Assembly (NCBI GenBank): GCA_003254885.1
Contig: QANT01006344.1
Span: 1 to 64,000 of the forward strand
Origin: Purshia tridentata
Taxonomy: Eukaryota > Streptophyta > Magnoliopsida > Rosales > Rosaceae
Direction: 5' to 3'
Length of the DNA stretch: 64,000 nucleotides
The notes beneath the pieces were generated by a model. The model worked only from the letters and a program-made list of their open reading frames with translations, searched no databases and was not told the DNA's origin. The translations under genes and the position numbers were made by a program. Of the stretch, positions 50,365 to 61,656 are shown piece by piece; position 1 is the first letter of the stretch; each line of letters opens with the position of its first letter.

Positions 50365-51472
50365 CTCTCCTTTTATATCTTATTGCTTCCTAATCATCTC
50401 CTTTCAAAATTGGGCTACTTGTTGCATTTTCATTGCTTCTTTTCTTAGTTTTTGTCACTTGAAATTAATCTCTAACTGATTTTCAGCATAATTGTGACCT
50501 TGATTTTCAGCATAATCCCTACTCTTGACATGTGTTTGCCTAGACTATTCCTTTATTTGATTAATCATGTCAAAGTAAAGATGGTTTGATTTAACAATGA
50601 TTAAAGAGAAATTCTTCTCTTATTTTCATAAAGTTTCATGTGATCATTTCTTTTCAAACTCTTTCTCATTTGAACAAAACAACAAATTGTTCAAGAAATG
50701 TGACCAAAGAAGTCACGGCCCTAGGGAGTAATAAGGTGTTTTTGATGCACTACGGTAAAGAGTCACAAAAAGAGACCAGCAAGATAAGGCATGGAATTCA
50801 ATGGATGCTAAAATTCAGATTTTTCAAGATCATTTAAAAAAAAAACAACAAAAGAAAAACAAACAAAATTTTGTCTTGTCATGGGTTGTTTTTGTTTGGA
50901 AGTCTTTGCTTGATTTCTTATCAAAATAAGAGTTTCATTTTCCTTCGTCCTTAAGCATTGTGCAATTATTCAATCTTTTATTTCTCATGCTTTCTTATTA
51001 AAGGACATTCTAGCTTAACATGTTTGCTTCTCCCTTTCCCACATATGCTCAATCATGGTAACAATTTAGATGCTCTTGCATTTTATTTAAGTGACATTCA
51101 CTGTTTATTAAATCTGATCTTCATTTAGCCCTTATTCTTTTCTTGGAAGTATTAGATATAGAGAGTTGGCTCTTCTTTTCATCTTTTCAGTTTTTTTTTG
51201 GATTGTTGTTCCATTATGTTTAGGGCCTGTTTTTTTTTTTCTTCAACCCAAGTCCTTTTTTTTACGCTCCCAAGTGTACCTTGGGCTGCTCTTGCTTGGG
51301 CCCATTTAAAAAAAAAAAATTTTTTTTGGCCCATTCTTTTAGGCCCGTAATTTCTTCTTCTTGGTCTCTTCTTTTTCTCTAGGTTTTTTCCCAGTTCTCC
51401 TTTGCACCGCTCATCACTCTCTTTCTCTCTCTCTCTCTCTATCTCCTTGCTCCTTCACCGAGACCCGCCTCC

Positions 51473-52729
51473 ATGGCGTCTTCCAGCATAGTTCCAAGCC
51501 GAAGCCGCCGTTCCAAGTCCACCAAGGAGGACTGCGAAGCCTCCAATTTCATTGATGGCGTGAATCGGTTTCTGCACAAGTGGGCCAATAGATTTTTCCG
51601 GCAAGTGTGTCGCCGAACAGTGGTGACCGAATGGCATTATCGCCTTGAGGAGTTCTCTCTCCGTCTCTTCAGTGAGTTGTACCCTATCTTCCGTCATTAC
51701 CAATTGTCCTCACTTAACGACCTTCCAAAATCTATCCAGAATTATAATCTCACCATAGTGCAAGAATTTTATGCTAATTTGCCCACTAAAATTGCTAGAA
51801 ATAGCTTCTTTGTCTTTGTGAGAAATTCTGATGTATTTTTTCGTCCAAGTGAGATTTGTCGTGTTCTTGGTCTTGCCCCTTGCACTCGAGCTGATTACAA
51901 TCATTATCTTGAGGTCTCTTCACAGTACTCCGTGCGTGATTTTCAAGTTGAGACTTATGCGAATCCTCCCGTCCCTTTGAAGGATGGGTGTTTGGTTGAG
52001 AAATCTGAATTTAAACCCTTTCATCAGTGTCTGTGGGATTTTGTTCGCCATAATCTCATTCCCACATCCCATAATTCTCACCCATCCGAGGACCAGATTC
52101 GCCTAATGATGAGCCTTCTTCGCCGAGACCCCATTCCCTTTGGTTTCATCATCTTCGATTCCATAAGTGCCAAGACTTTTGGTCATGGCCGTGCTCATAA
52201 GGGAACCTTGATTTTTTCGCTACTCATTCATCTACTTTGTGCGCGCCATGGTGTCAAGACTGTACCTTCACTGGATGTCATTACTCAGCCCATGGCAGAT
52301 TATGATGCCATTACTGTTCAAGTCAGCGAAACCTTTGCTCGGAAACGATGCCTTGGGACTACTCCTTCCTTGGAAGAGAGTAATGCTGCTCTTCAAGCTC
52401 AAGTGGAGAATCAGGCCACTCTTATCGCCAACCTTATGTCTCAACTGAAGGAAGTAACTGCCCAGGCTGCTGCCACTGCTGATCAGCCTCACTTTGATGG
52501 CTTACAGGCTGAGCAAGGTGATCCCTACTCTGCTGGTGAGTCCGATTCGGATGAACCTGTCCTTGCTACTGCTGCGGACGTACCAGATCACGCTGATGCA
52601 GTTTCTGTCCCTGCCTGTCCCACTGTTGAAGGGCGTGCTGCTCCCTTTCCGGACGATTATTATGATGACTTTGAAGCCTGCATGCAGGCTCAATATCAAG
52701 CTGCGGCACGTGCTTATGGTGGTGACTAG
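51473..52729 (+). mobile_element. Sirevirus extra 3' gene (envelope-like position), 418 codons
   Basis: An open frame of 418 codons lies after pol, where Sireviruses carry their optional envelope-like gene. The N-terminus is rich in Arg and Ser. Residues of about 60-240 resemble the putative plant transposon protein domain found in several plant retroelements (VQEFYANL, FVFVRNSDVFFRPSEI, VLGLAP). A coiled-coil stretch lies near residues 300-335 (ESNAALQAQVENQATLIANL), and the C-terminus is acidic and ends with GGD. I see no clear signal peptide or membrane span, so a true envelope role is not supported. Confidence 0.75.
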
Positions 52730-52730
52730 T

Positions 52731-53156
52731 TTTAGGGGGAGTTTTTGTCTTAGGCAACTCTAGGTTTTAGGGGGAGTTTGTTTTGTTTAAAGGCTCAAGT
52801 TATTCAAAATTTTTGTATAGGGGGAGTTTGCTTTTTGGTTGCTGAATTTTGTTTCATGTTCTTCCCCTCGTGTATTTGATTTCAAACTTGTGCCCCTTTA
52901 ATGTACCCTTGCAATTTACAGCCTCTTATTTATTGCCTATCTTGTTTATTGTACATACTGCCTTTTTACTTCTTAAATTTTTCCTTTTGTCTTTCCATGA
53001 CAAAAAGGGGGAGAAAATTGGATATTTTGTGTTGGTGCGTTCTTCCTTGTAGGTGGAGGTATCACTCTAACTATGGGTAGATTGGGTCTTTGTGTGTTGA
53101 GTGGTATGTGAAGTTATTGGGTTGGTGTTTTGTCAAGGAAAGCCAAAGGGGGAGAT
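52731..53156 (+). promoter_or_regulatory. Multiple polypurine tracts upstream of the 3' LTR
   Basis: Repeated aggggga-type tracts occur at about 52,733, 52,768, 52,818 and 53,003, and the last one (aaagggggaga) abuts the 3' LTR. Multiple polypurine tracts before the 3' LTR are a known Sirevirus signature. Confidence 0.8.
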
Positions 53157-54764
53157 TGTTAGTTTCAAGTTTTGTATTGGCAATTTTCTTGACAAAACAG
53201 CTTGTAATTATTTTAGATTTGAATCTCACACAAGCTCTAGACTAAGTTAGGAACATTTGAGTGTGCAATGAAGTCTACACAGCTGGTCCTACATCCTTCA
53301 TGCCTAAGGTAATACCCATACCATGCATTTCACGCAACATCAGTTTTTCACAGAGTAGTGTATGTTTTGACTAGTCTATGACATATCATACACTACACTT
53401 TTCTGGCACGGGAACTGCAGACACTATGTTGTGAATATTAAGTGATCTCACGTGAGGGTCTCTTATGTGGGTCACACTCCTAAATGGGTATTTGCATTTG
53501 TCTAATTTTCTGACTTCTTTCGATTGGGCCTTTACTCTCCTCATTTATTCTTCAGCCCACATCAGTTTTTAATGGGTTTTCATTTTGCACTATTCATCAT
53601 TTTCTCCAAATTTTTTTTCTGAAAAAGGAAACTTTCCCAAAACAACTTAGCCCCTCTCCCACACGAATCTTCAGATTCCCTTTGGCATATTCGGCTATGA
53701 GTTGTCTTGAAAGTTTGTTAGGACTTGAGCCTATTATTGGCTGCCATGTGGAACGGTGTGGGTGTGCGTGTGTGGCTGCTGCTGCAAGGTACGAGCAGCC
53801 CTTCATTCTCTTTGTCACTCACATTTTTGGTATGTTTTGTGCAGCTTTTGAGTTGAATGTTTTTGTGAGATAAAATGGGTATTTTACTGATCAAGAGTTG
53901 AAAGTTTTTCTTTAAAAATTTTCTTGTGTTCATCTCTTGATTTGTTTTGTCTAAAAACTAAATGGGTTTTGTGTATGGGTTTCAGATTGTTTTAAAAGCA
54001 TAAACACATCACTCTAGTTTTTAGATTTGGGTTTATCTTGGCTTCTTCAAATCCTTTTTGGTTGAAGGAGTTGATCTTGCTAACCCAAAATATTGCATAT
54101 CACTTTCATATCTTGAAGATCCACAAGCAAGCTTCCAATGGATGCTACATGTTGATGAGCTAGAGGATTGAGCTGCCAGCAACGTAAATGACTCTTGGTT
54201 GCTTGGTTGGTGGTTACACAAAGTGGGTATGCTAGCTGCTACTTAGCTTCAGAGTAGGTAAATGAGCTTGTGTGCTGATATAGACTTTGCATTGAACCTT
54301 AATATATTGGATTGCTCGGTCAGCGGATAAGACCCCCAGTGTTTTAACCCTTTGAGGTTTTTCTGGGTGAAAAACTTGTGTCTCCTCTTTGTGATTGCTG
54401 AGTTTATTTGGGTCTTATATAACTTGTGTTTATTTCCTTGGTATATGGCATCACACTATGACTTATGATTGATTATATTGCATCTGATGAACTGAATATA
54501 ATCTAGCATCTCACATCTAACTTTAGTTGTGGCTACCACTGGGATGCCTACTTTGATGGATCCTTGAGTGCCTAGGTTGTCACTCCTCACATAAATACTT
54601 GAATTGCTAGCTGGTTGTGTTTCTCGACTTGTGCTTCTGCCGAGCAGACATAAGTGTGTTTGATTGGTTCAGTCTCGTCAAATAGTTTTAAAATTGGGTC
54701 CGATCAGTGATCGTTGTTTTACTTAGGTGCTTTAGGGTGTTAAAGCACTTTATACCAAACTTCA
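53157..54764 (+). mobile_element. Sirevirus 3' LTR (1,608 bp)
   Basis: It begins tgttagtttcaag directly after the polypurine tract and ends ccaaacttca. It matches the 5' LTR at about 95 percent by eye. Confidence 0.95.
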
Positions 54765-55227
54765 GAAACACTTTCTCACGTCTTGATATTAGAGTGGGAA
54801 CCCTAAGGATCCACTTGAGGCCTTAAGGATGCACGAAAACGTCATTTCGGTGCACACTGAGTCCAAGTCGATTAAAATTGCACCAAAACGTTCCTCGGTT
54901 GGAAGAAAGACATGGGGAAGCACTCTCTCATGTCTCGATAAGCGTTCAAGCCCCAAAGAACAAGTTTAGGTGCTAAGCACGCAAGAATACGTCATTTCGG
55001 TGTGCACTCAATCTAACTTCGTCCAAATTGCACCAAAATGTGCCCGATTCGCAAGTAAGAGGTAAGGAAGCACTCTGTACTGTCTGGATTAGCGTGTTAG
55101 CGCTAAAGAACCACTTTGGGTGTTAGGAGCGAACGAAAACGTCATTTCGGTGCACACACTGTACAGTTTGGTTAAAGTTGCACCAAAACGTTATCGGTTG
55201 GCAAGAAAGACGTGGGGAAGCACTTTC

Positions 55228-55382
55228 TTTTTTTTGGTAAATAAAAGGCGAAAGAAAGAAAAAGGGGTGCAACACGAGGACTTCCCAGGAGGTCATCCAT
55301 CCTAGTACTACTCTCGCCGAAGCAAGCTTAACTGCGGAGTTCTGATGGGATCCGATGCATTAGTGCTGGTATGGTCGCACCC
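55228..55382 (-). mobile_element. 5S-derived retroposon-like cassette (best-preserved example)
   Basis: On the minus strand this 155-bp cassette reads as a complete 5S sequence, a tail region of about 29 bp (tttttctttctttcgcc and on to ttacc) and an A8 run. The plus-strand 15-mer tggggaagcactttc flanks it on both sides without mismatch (55,213-55,227 and 55,383-55,397). Head, A-run and a 15-bp flanking duplication are the marks of LINE-driven retroposition of a Pol III transcript. The other cassettes share the same layout, with the A-run length varying. I infer a single insertion followed by amplification with the satellite. Confidence 0.72.
55265..55382 (-). rRNA. 5S rRNA copy 16 (full length)
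   Basis: A 118-bp 5S sequence with about five substitutions from consensus, including ggtcatccatcc in the C-box region. It is the last 5S in the array. Confidence 0.9.
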
Positions 55383-56560
55383 TGGGGAAGCACTTTCCCA
55401 TTCTTGGATTAGCATTCTAGCCCTAAAGAAGCACATTTCGTGTTTAGAAGGCATGAAAATATCATTTCGGTGCGTACTCAATCTAATTTCGTGCAATTTC
55501 CACCAAAATGTGCCCGGTTGAGAAGAAAGATGTGGGGAAGCACTTTCTCACTCTTGGATTAGCGTTCTAGCCCTCAAGAAGCACATGCTTTTGTTAAAAA
55601 CTCATTTCGGTGCCTGCTCAACCCAATTTTGTTTCAATTGCACCAAAACGTCCCCGGTTGGCAATAAGGGCATGAGGAAGCACTTTCTCTTGTTTGGATT
55701 AGCGTTCTAGCCCCAACGAACCAGTTTATGTGTTAAGAATGCCTCAAACGTCATTTCGGTGCACACTGTGCACAACTTGGTTAAAGTTGCACCAAAACAT
55801 GCGAGGTTGGTAAGAAGCACGTTCTCATGCTTGGATTAACGTTCTAGCCCTCAAGAAGCACATTTCTTGTTAAGAAGGAGCTAAAACCTCATTTCAGTGC
55901 ATACTCAGTTTCCTTTCGTCTATATTGCATCAAAACGTGCCCGGTTGGCAAGAAGGACATGAGGACGCACGTTCTCATGTCTCGATTAGCGTGCCAGCCC
56001 TAAAGAACCACTTTAGGTGTTAAGAATGCGCGAAAACATCATTTCGGTGCGTACTCAGTCCGAATTCGTCCAAATTGCACCAAAAGTTCCTTGGTGGGCA
56101 AGAAAGACATAAGGAAGCACTTTCTCATGTCTCGATATCAGCGTGCTAACCCTAAGGATGCACTTGAGGCCTTAAGGATGCACGAAAACGTCATTTCGGT
56201 GCACACTGAGTCAAAATTGATTAAAGTTGCACCAAAAAGTTCCCCGGTTGGAGGAAAGACACGAGGAAGCACTCTCTCATGTCTCGATAAGCGTTCAATC
56301 CCCAAAGAACAACGTTGGGTGCTAAGAACGCACGAATACGTCATTTTGGTGCACACTCAGTCTAACTTGGTGCAAATTGCACCAAAAGGTCCCCGATTCG
56401 CAAGAAAGATGTGAGGAAGCACTCTCTAATGTCTCGATTAGCGTGTAGCCCTAAAGAACCACTTTGGGTGTTAGGAGCGAACGAAAACACCATTTCGGTG
56501 CACACACTGTACAGTTTGGTTAAAGTTGCACCAAAACGTTATCGGTTGGCAAGAAAGACA

Positions 56561-56575
56561 TGGGGAAGGACTTTC
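56561..56575. other. 5S-less H/A junction (empty site 1)
   Basis: The sequence tggggaaggactttc is one copy of the 15-mer with one change. It is followed directly by ccaggcttggattagc of monomer A, with no cassette. Confidence 0.8.
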
Positions 56576-58098
56576 CCAGGCTTGGATTAGCATTATAGCC
56601 CGAAAGAAGCACATTTCGTGTTGATTAGGCATGAAAGGATCATTTCGATGCGCACTCAATCCAATTTCGTGTAATTTCCACCAAAACGTGCCCGGTTGGC
56701 AAGAAAGATGTGGGGAAGCACTTTCTCACTCTTGGATTAGCGTTCTAGCCCTCAAGAAGCACATGCTTGTGTTAAGAACACACGAAAACTTCATTTTGGT
56801 GCCTCCTCAACCCAATTTTGTTTCAATTGCACCAAAACGTCCACGGTTGGCAATAAGGAGATCGGGAACCGCTTTCTTTTGTTTGGATTAGCGTTGTAGC
56901 CCCAGCGAACCAGTTTACGTGTTAAGAATGCATGGAATATTATTTCGGTTCACACTGTGCACAACTTGGTTAAAGTTGCACTAAAATGTGTGCGGTTGGC
57001 AAGAAGCACGTTCTCATGCTTGGATTAACGTTCTAGCCCTCAAGAAGCACATTTCGTGTCAAGAAGGAACTAAAACCTCATTTTAGTGCATACTCAGTCT
57101 AATTTCGTCGAAATTGCATCAAAAAGTGCCCGGTTGGCAAGAAGGACATGAGGACGCACGTTCTTATGTCTCGATTGGCATGCCAGCACTAAAGAACCAC
57201 TTTAGGTGTTAAGAATTCACGAAAACATAATTTCGGCGCGTACTCAGTCCGAATTCGTCCAAATTGCACCAAAACTTCGTTGGTGGGCAAGAAAGACATA
57301 AAGAAGCACTTTCTCTGTTAAAGTTGCAGCAAAACGTGCGCGGTTGGTAAGAAGTACGTTGTCATGCTTGGATTAACGTTATAGCCCTCAGGAAGCACAT
57401 TTCGTGTTAAGAAGGAACTAAAACCTCATTTCAGTGCATACTCAGTCCACTTTCGTCTAAATTGCATCAAAAAGTGCCTAGTTGGCAAGAAGGACATGAA
57501 GACGCACGTTCTTATGTCTCGATTAGCGTTCCAGCCCTAAAGAACCACTTTAGGACTTAAGAATGCGCGAAAACATCATTCTGGTGCGTACGCAGTACGA
57601 ATTCGTCCAAATTGCACCAAAAGTTCCTTGGTGGGCAAGAAAGACATAAGGACGCACTTTCTCATGTCTCGATATCAGCGTGCTAACCCTAAGGATCGAC
57701 TTGAGGCCTTAAGGATGCACGAAAACATCATTTCGGTGCACATTGAGTCCAAGTCAATTAAAGTTGCACCAAAATGTTCCACGGTTGGAAGAAAGACACC
57801 GGCAAGCACTCTCTCATGTCTCGAAAAGCGTTAAAGCCCCAAAGAACAACTTTAGGTGCTAAGAACGCACGAATACGTTATTTCGTTGCACACTCAGTGT
57901 AACTTGGTCCAAATTGCACCAAAACGTGCCCGATTGGCAAGAAAGAGGTGAGCAAGCACTCTCTAATGTCTCGATTAGCGTGCTAGCCCTAAAAAACCAC
58001 TTTGAGTATTAGGAGTGAACGAAAACGTGATTTCAGTGCGCAGACTGTATAGTTTGGTTAAAGTTGCACCAAAACGTTATCGGTTGGCAAGAAAGACA

Positions 58099-58113
58099 TG
58101 GGGAAGCACTTTC
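58099..58113. other. 5S-less H/A junction (empty site 2, perfect)
   Basis: Exactly one perfect tggggaagcactttc joins monomer H (agaaagaca) to monomer A (ccatgcttggattagc). It is the cleanest empty-site counterpart of the 5S cassette junctions. Confidence 0.88.
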
Positions 58114-59285
58114 CCATGCTTGGATTAGCATTCTAGCCTTAAAGAAGCACATTTCGTGTTTAGGAGGCACGAAAACATCATTTCGGTGCGCGCTCAATCC
58201 AATTTCGTGCAATTTACACGAAAACGTGCCCGGTTGGCAAGCAAGATGTGGGGAAGCACTTTCTCACTCTTGGATTAGCATTCTAGCCCTCAAGAAGCAC
58301 ATGCTTTTGTTAAGAACGCACGAAAACCTCATTTCGGTGCCTGCTCAACCCCATTTTGTTTCAATTGCACCAAAATGTCCCCGGTTGGCAATAAGGACAT
58401 GAGGAAGCACTTTCTCTTGTTTGGATTAGCGTTCTAGCCCCAAAGAACCAGTTCAGGTGTTTAGAATGCATGGAACGTCATTTCGGTCCACACTGTGCAC
58501 AACTTGGTTAAAGTTGCACCAAAACGTGCGCGGTTGGCAACAAGCACGTTCTCATGCTGATTAACATTCTAGCCCTCAAGAAGTACATTTCGTGTTAAGA
58601 AGGAACTAAAACCTCTTTTAGTGCATACTTAGTCTACTTTCGTCTAAATTGCATCAAAACGTGCCCGGTTGGCAAAAAGGACATGAGGACGCACGTTCTC
58701 ATGTCTCGATTAGCGTGCCAAACCTCAAGAACAACTTTAGGTGTTAAGAATGCGCGAAATCATCATTTCGGTGCCTACTCAGTTCGAATCCGTCCAAATT
58801 GCACCAAATTTTCCTTGGTGGGTAAGAAAGACATAAGGAAGCACTTTCTCATGTCAATATATTAGCGTGCGAAACCTAAGGATCCACTTGAGGCCTTAAG
58901 GATGAACTAAAATGTCATTTCGGTACACACTGAGTCCAAGTCAATTAAAGTTGCACCAAAACGTTCCCCGGTTGGAAGAAAAACATGGGGAAGTACTCGC
59001 TCATGTCTCGATAAGCGTTCTAGCCCCACAGAACAACTTTAGGTTCTAAGAATGCACGAATTCATCATTTCGGTGCATACTCAGTCTAATTTGGTCCAAA
59101 TTGCACCAGAACGTGCCCAATTCGCAAGAAAGAGGTGAGGAAGAACTCTCTAATGTCTCGATTAGCGTGCTAGCCCTAAAGAACCACTTTGGGTGTTAGG
59201 AGTGAACGAAAACATCATTTCGGTTCACACACTGTACAGTTTGGTTAAAGTTGCACCAAAACGTTATCGGTTGGCAAGAAAGACA

Positions 59286-59300
59286 TGGGGAAGCACTTAC
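59286..59300. other. 5S-less H/A junction (empty site 3)
   Basis: The sequence tggggaagcacttac, one change from the 15-mer, joins monomers H and A without a cassette. Confidence 0.82.
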
Positions 59301-60023
59301 CCATGCTTGGATTAGCATTCTATCCCTAAAGAAGCACATTTCGTGTTTAGAAGGCATGAAAACATCATTTCAGTGCGTACTCAACCGAATTTTGTTTCAA
59401 TTGCACCAAAACGTCCCCGGTTGGCAATAAGGACATGAGGAAGCACTTTCTATTTTGGATTAGCGCTCTAGCGCCCAACGAACCAGTTTACGTGTTAAGA
59501 ATGCATGGAACGTCATTTCGTTAAACACTATGCACAACTTGGTTAAATTTGAACCAAAATGTCCGTGGTTTGCAAGAAGCACGTTCTCATGCTTGGATTA
59601 ATGTTCTAGCCCTCAAGACGCATATTTCGTGTTAAGAATGAACTAAAACCTCATTTCAATGCATACTAGGTCTACTTTCGTCTAAATTGCATCAAAATGT
59701 GCCCGGTTGGCAAGAAGGACATGAGGACGCACATTCTCATGTCTCAATAGTGGTGGCAGCACTAAAGAACCACTTTAGGTGTTAAGAATGCGTGAAAACA
59801 TCATTTCGGTGCGTACTCAGTCTGAATTCGTCCAAATTGCACCAAAACTTCCTTGGTGGGCAAGAAAGACATAAGGAAGCACTTTCTCAAGTCTCGATAT
59901 TAGCATGCTAACCCTAAGGATCCACTTGAGGCCTTAACGATGCACAAAAACGTCATTTCGGTGCACCCACTGTACAGTTTTGTTAAAGTTGTACCAAAAC
60001 GTTATCGGTTGGCAAGAAAGACA

Positions 60024-60038
60024 TGGGAATTATTTTAC
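60024..60038. other. 5S-less H/A junction (empty site 4, degraded)
   Basis: The sequence tgggaattattttac occupies the same junction with several changes, again with no cassette. Confidence 0.65.
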
Positions 60039-61212
60039 CATGCTTGGATTAGCATTCTAGCCCTAAAGAAGTACATTTCGTGTTTAGAAGGCACGAAAAC
60101 ATCATTTCGGTGCGTACTCGATCCAATTTCGTGCAATTTCCACCAAAACGTGCCCGATTGGCAAGAAAGATGTGGGTAAGCACTTTGTCGTTCTTGGATT
60201 AGCGTTCTAGCCCTCAAGAAGCACATGCTTTTGTTAAGAACGCACGAAAACCTCATTTCGGTGCCTCCTCAACCGAATTTTGTTTCAATTGCACCAAAAC
60301 GTCCCCGGTTGGCAATAAGGCCATGAGGAAGCACTTTCTATTATTTGGATTAGCGCTCTAGCCCCCAACGAACCAGTTTACCTGTTAAGAATGCAGGCAA
60401 CGTCATTTCGGTGCACACTGTGCAAAACTTGGTTATAGTTGAACCAAACGTGCGTGGTTGGCAAGAAGCACGTTCTCATGCTTGGATTAACGTTCTAGCC
60501 CTCATGAAGCACATTTCGTGTTAAGAAGGAACTAAAACCTCATTTCAGTGCATACTCAGTCTACTTTCGTCTAAATTGCATCAAAACGTACCCGGTTGGC
60601 AAGAAGGACATGAGGACGCACGTTCTCATGTCTCGATTAGCGTGCCAGCCCTAAAGAACCACTTTAGGTGTTAAGAATGCGTGAAAACATAATTTCAGGG
60701 TGTACTCAGTCCGAATTCTTCCAAATTGCACCAAAACTTCCTTGGTGGGCAAGAAAGACATAAGGAAGCACTTTCTCATGTCTTGATATTAGTGTGCTAA
60801 ACCTAAGGATCCACTTGAGGCCTTAAGGATGAACGAAAATGTCATTTCGGTGCACACTGAGTCCAAGTCGATTAAAGTTGCACCAAAACGTTCCCCGGTT
60901 GGAAGAAAGACATGGGGAAGCCCTCTCTCATGTCTCGATAAGCGTTCAAGCCCCACAGAACAACTTTAGCTGCTAAGAACGCACGAATACGTCATTTCGG
61001 TGCATACTCAGCCTAACTTGGTTCAAATTGCACCAAAACGTGCCCGATTCGCAAGAAAGAGGTGAGGAAGCACTCTCTAATGTCTCGATTAGCGTGCTAG
61101 CCCTAAAGGACCACTTTGGGTGTTAGGAGTGAACGAAAACGTCATTTCGGTGCACACACTGTACAGTTTGGCTAAATTTGCACCAAAACATTATCAGTTG
61201 GCAAGAAAGACA

Positions 61213-61227
61213 TGGCTAAGCACTTTT
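61213..61227. other. 5S-less H/A junction (empty site 5)
   Basis: The sequence tggctaagcactttt occupies the H/A junction with three changes and no cassette. Confidence 0.75.
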
Positions 61228-61656
61228 CCATGCTTGGATTAGCATTCTAGCCCTAAAGAAGTACATTTTGTGTTTAGAAGGCAAGAAAACATCATTTCGG
61301 TGCGTACTCAATCCAATTTCGTGCAATTTCCACCAAAACTTGCTCGGTTGGCAAGAAAGATGTGGGGAAGCACTTTGTCGTTCTTGGATTAGCGTTCTAG
61401 CCCTCAAGAAGCACATGCTTTTGTTAAGAACGCACGAAAACCTCATTTCGGTGCCTCCTCAACCGAATTTTGTTTCAATTGCACCAAAACGTCCCCGGTT
61501 GGCAACAAGGACATGAGGAAGCACTTTCTCTTTTTTGGATTAGCGTTCTCGCCCCAAGGAACCAGTTTAGGTGTTAAGAATGCATGGAAAGTCATTTCGG
61601 TGCAAACTGTGCACAACTTGGTTAAAGGTGCACCAAAACGTGTGCTGTTGGCAAGA

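Larger units (their letters stand above)
43496..54764 (+). mobile_element. Sirevirus-type (SIRE/Maximus) Ty1/copia retrotransposon, fossil, 11.3 kb
   Basis: Two LTRs of about 1.6 kb flank an initiator-Met primer site, a gag region, a pol region in copia order (protease, integrase, reverse transcriptase, RNase H), an extra 3' gene and several polypurine tracts. The 5-bp flanks are gaagc and gaaac, a target duplication with one later change, and the satellite text resumes after it. The LTRs show about 70 differences over 1.6 kb by eye (about 4.5 percent). That is roughly 1.5-2 million years at the commonly used 1.3e-8 substitutions per site per year. Its structure is complete end to end, but the coding part is broken in about four or five places. 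Confidence 0.93.
54765..61656. repeat. Satellite array block 3: same monomers, mostly without 5S cassettes
   Basis: Monomer F resumes after the Sirevirus. One unit carries the last 5S cassette (55,228-55,382). From 55,383 onward, five successive H/A junctions have no cassette. Units are about 1.18-1.52 kb, apart from one shortened unit of about 740 bp. Irregularities include a repeated D-E stretch near 57,300-57,650 and hybrid monomers near 59,380 (A/B) and 59,940 (F/H). The array stops within ggttggcaaga at 61,656. Confidence 0.93.

Noticed and set aside
55228-55382. Cassandra-type TRIM element as the source of the 5S cassettes
   Set aside because: Cassandra carries 5S sequence within short LTRs with TG...CA tips and makes 5-bp target duplications. 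Here there are no LTR tips or primer site, and the flanking duplication is 15 bp next to an A-run.
15833-55382. Functional 5S rDNA locus
   Set aside because: The copies are too diverged from one another, are 1.2-1.4 kb apart, lack the usual upstream TATA-like box, and include truncated and deleted copies.
15926-61656. Dozens of 60-110 residue open frames on both strands across the satellite
   Set aside because: The same frames recur with each repeat unit on both strands, follow monomer boundaries and lack any known domain. They are by-products of a satellite poor in stop codons.
15926-61656. CRISPR-like array
   Set aside because: The repeats are head-to-tail and contiguous, with no unique spacers, and the sequence is plant nuclear DNA.
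15926-61656. Calling the satellite centromeric
   Set aside because: A monomer of about 150 bp with higher-order structure is compatible with a centromere, but nothing in the sequence itself shows CENH3 association.
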